A DNA stretch of 64,000 nt from Streptomyces sp. R28 (lineage in GTDB: Bacteria; Actinomycetota; Actinomycetes; Streptomycetales; Streptomycetaceae): positions 4,949,001-5,013,000 of the forward strand of contig NZ_CP163439.1 in the NCBI RefSeq assembly GCF_041052385.1, written 5' to 3'. Shown here in pieces: positions 63,116-64,000 of the stretch. A model generated the notes under the pieces. It was not told the DNA's origin, searched no databases, and saw only the letters and a program-made list of their open reading frames with translations. The translations under genes and the position numbers were made by a program. Positions within the stretch are counted from its first letter, which is position 1, and every line of letters starts with the position of its first letter.

Positions 63116-64000
63116 ATGACCAGCGACGACACCGCACACCCCCTTCCGACCCGTTCCATCGAGACCCACTCCGCGCTCCCCCCGGAGCAGACCGAGGCCG
63201 TGCTCGAACTGCTCGCGGAGGCCGCCCGGAACGACGGGCAGCAGGCGGTGTCCGAGCAGGGCCGACTGCAACTGCGTGGTGGTCCGCGCGAAGGCGTGTC
63301 GCATCTGCTGCTGACCGTCGCCGGCGAACTCGTCGGCTACGCCCAGCTGGAGGACACCGACCCCGTGGAGGCCCCGGCCGCCGAGCTGGTCGTCCACCCC
63401 TCGCACCGCGGCCACGGTCACGGCCGCGCGCTCGGCTCGGCCCTCCTCGGCGCGTCCGGCAAGCGGCTGCGGGTGTGGGCCCACGGCGGCCACGCCGCCG
63501 CCCGGCATCTCTCCCAGGTCCTCGGCCTCACCCTGTTCCGCGAACTGCGCCAGATGCGCCGCTCGTTGGCGGACCTGAAGCTGCCGGACCCGGTGCTCCC
63601 CGAGGGCGTGACGGTCCGCACCTTCGTGCCCGGCCAGGACGACGCGGCCTGGCTCGCCGTGAACGCCGCCGCCTTCGCCCACCACCCCGAGCAGGGCTCC
63701 CTCACCCAGCGCGACCTCGACGACCGCAAGGCCGAGCCGTGGTTCGACCCGGCGGGGTTCTTCCTGGCGGAGCAGGCGGGCGAACTCGTCGGCTTCCACT
63801 GGACGAAGGTCCACGCGGAGGAACGGCTGGGCGAGGTGTACGTCCTCGGTGTGCGACCGGGAGCGCAGGGCGGCGGGCTGGGCAAGGCCCTGACGACGAT
63901 CGGGCTGCGGCATCTGGCCGCACAGGGGCTGCCCACGGCGATGCTCTACGTCGACGCCGACAACAAGGCGGCGGTGTCGGTGTACGAGCGGCTGGGGTTC
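63116..64000 (+). CDS. mshD: Mycothiol synthase (3' end off the window)
   Basis: The frame is open from ATG 63116 to the end of the window (295 codons). Two GNAT domains are present. The first has AELVVHPSHRGHGHGRALG and the degenerate acetyl-CoA loop; the second has VTVRTFVPGQDDAAWLAVNA, FHWTKVHAEERLGEVYVLGV, RPGAQGGGLGKALTTIGLRH and the family end LYVDADNKAAVSVYERLGF. MshD acetylates Cys-GlcN-Ins in the last step of mycothiol synthesis. ATG 63116 has TACCCT seven bases upstream and no ribosome binding site, as at 12844. About 10-15 residues are missing at the end. Confidence 0.93.
   Translation, partial: MTSDDTAHPLPTRSIETHSALPPEQTEAVLELLAEAARNDGQQAVSEQGRLQLRGGPREGVSHLLLTVAGELVGYAQLEDTDPVEAPAAELVVHPSHRGHGHGRALGSALLGASGKRLRVWAHGGHAAARHLSQVLGLTLFRELRQMRRSLADLKLPDPVLPEGVTVRTFVPGQDDAAWLAVNAAAFAHHPEQGSLTQRDLDDRKAEPWFDPAGFFLAEQAGELVGFHWTKVHAEERLGEVYVLGVRPGAQGGGLGKALTTIGLRHLAAQGLPTAMLYVDADNKAAVSVYERLGF

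Noticed and set aside
62570..63913. Long minus-strand frame over mshD and the nucleotidase start
   Set aside because: It is antisense to mshD, which has intact GNAT motifs on the plus strand.
1..64000. tRNA, rRNA, insertion sequences, integrase or replication origin
   Set aside because: I saw no cloverleaf, transposase, integrase or DnaA-box cluster by eye; a covariance scan could still find a small RNA.

Overview
The window is a stretch of high-GC actinobacterial chromosome, almost certainly from a Streptomyces. Evidence: strong GC bias at third codon positions, mycothiol genes (mshA, mshD), GlnR, the nickel regulator Nur, the developmental regulators DevA/DevE and RsiG, and many starts that look leaderless (a TAnnnT hexamer 6-8 bases before ATG/GTG with no ribosome binding site). 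As far as I remember it, the gene order phoU ... gpmA ... mshA ... devA ... nur ... sseA ... glnR ... mshD follows the S. coelicolor core chromosome. I ran no search, so all homology statements come from reading the proteins.

Layout. 1-3.9 kb: end of phoU, a Cys-rich mini-protein, a nickel-binding DUF4242 protein, a lone Tudor-like domain and a lipoprotein. 3.9-13.7 kb: gpmA, an MFS transporter, a TIR/NB-ARC/TPR immune-receptor-like protein, DUF2000 with AraC, DinB, YbjN-mshA, and a methyltransferase. 13.8-19.3 kb: an NlpC/P60 hydrolase, a receiver-PP2C phosphatase, DUF2516, an HbhA-like protein with an XRE regulator, and a small kinase. 19.4-26.6 kb: redox enzymes and their regulators, a nitroreductase-hemerythrin fusion, and a HelD-like helicase with TetR. 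26.6-34.7 kb is developmental: a membrane protein sharing the DevA sensor domain, a kinase-like protein, devB-devA, devE, two paralogous ~60-residue membrane proteins, an Eis-type acetyltransferase and rsiG. 34.8-43.5 kb: dtd, ygfZ, nur, nitrobindin, DsrE, the sseA sulfur operon with a Cys leader peptide, DUF2993, a MoaD-like protein and a hydrolase. 43.7-49.4 kb: glnR, a LacI regulator, an HtrA-like protease and a two-component system. 49.6-61 kb is the accessory part: a DUF6247/RelE-like pair, a secreted beta-rich protein, a pectate lyase-pectinesterase fusion, an exported carbonic anhydrase, an ABC pseudogene, a second DUF2993 gene, and an overlapping operon of a KAP P-loop NTPase and an Hsp70-like ATPase. 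61-64 kb: a secreted 5'-nucleotidase and the start of mshD.

Working together. Nickel: the Ni-binding protein and Nur. Phosphate: phoU and the secreted nucleotidase. Mycothiol: mshA and mshD. Nitrogen: glnR. Differentiation: devA/B/E and rsiG.

Best candidates for undescribed biology: the KAP NTPase-Hsp70-like pair flanked by 15-bp direct repeats; the devA/devE cassettes with their QWKYG membrane mini-proteins and a third protein carrying the same sensor domain; the DUF6247-RelE-like pair; the Cys-rich peptide beside a nickel-binding protein; and the TIR-NB-ARC-TPR protein.
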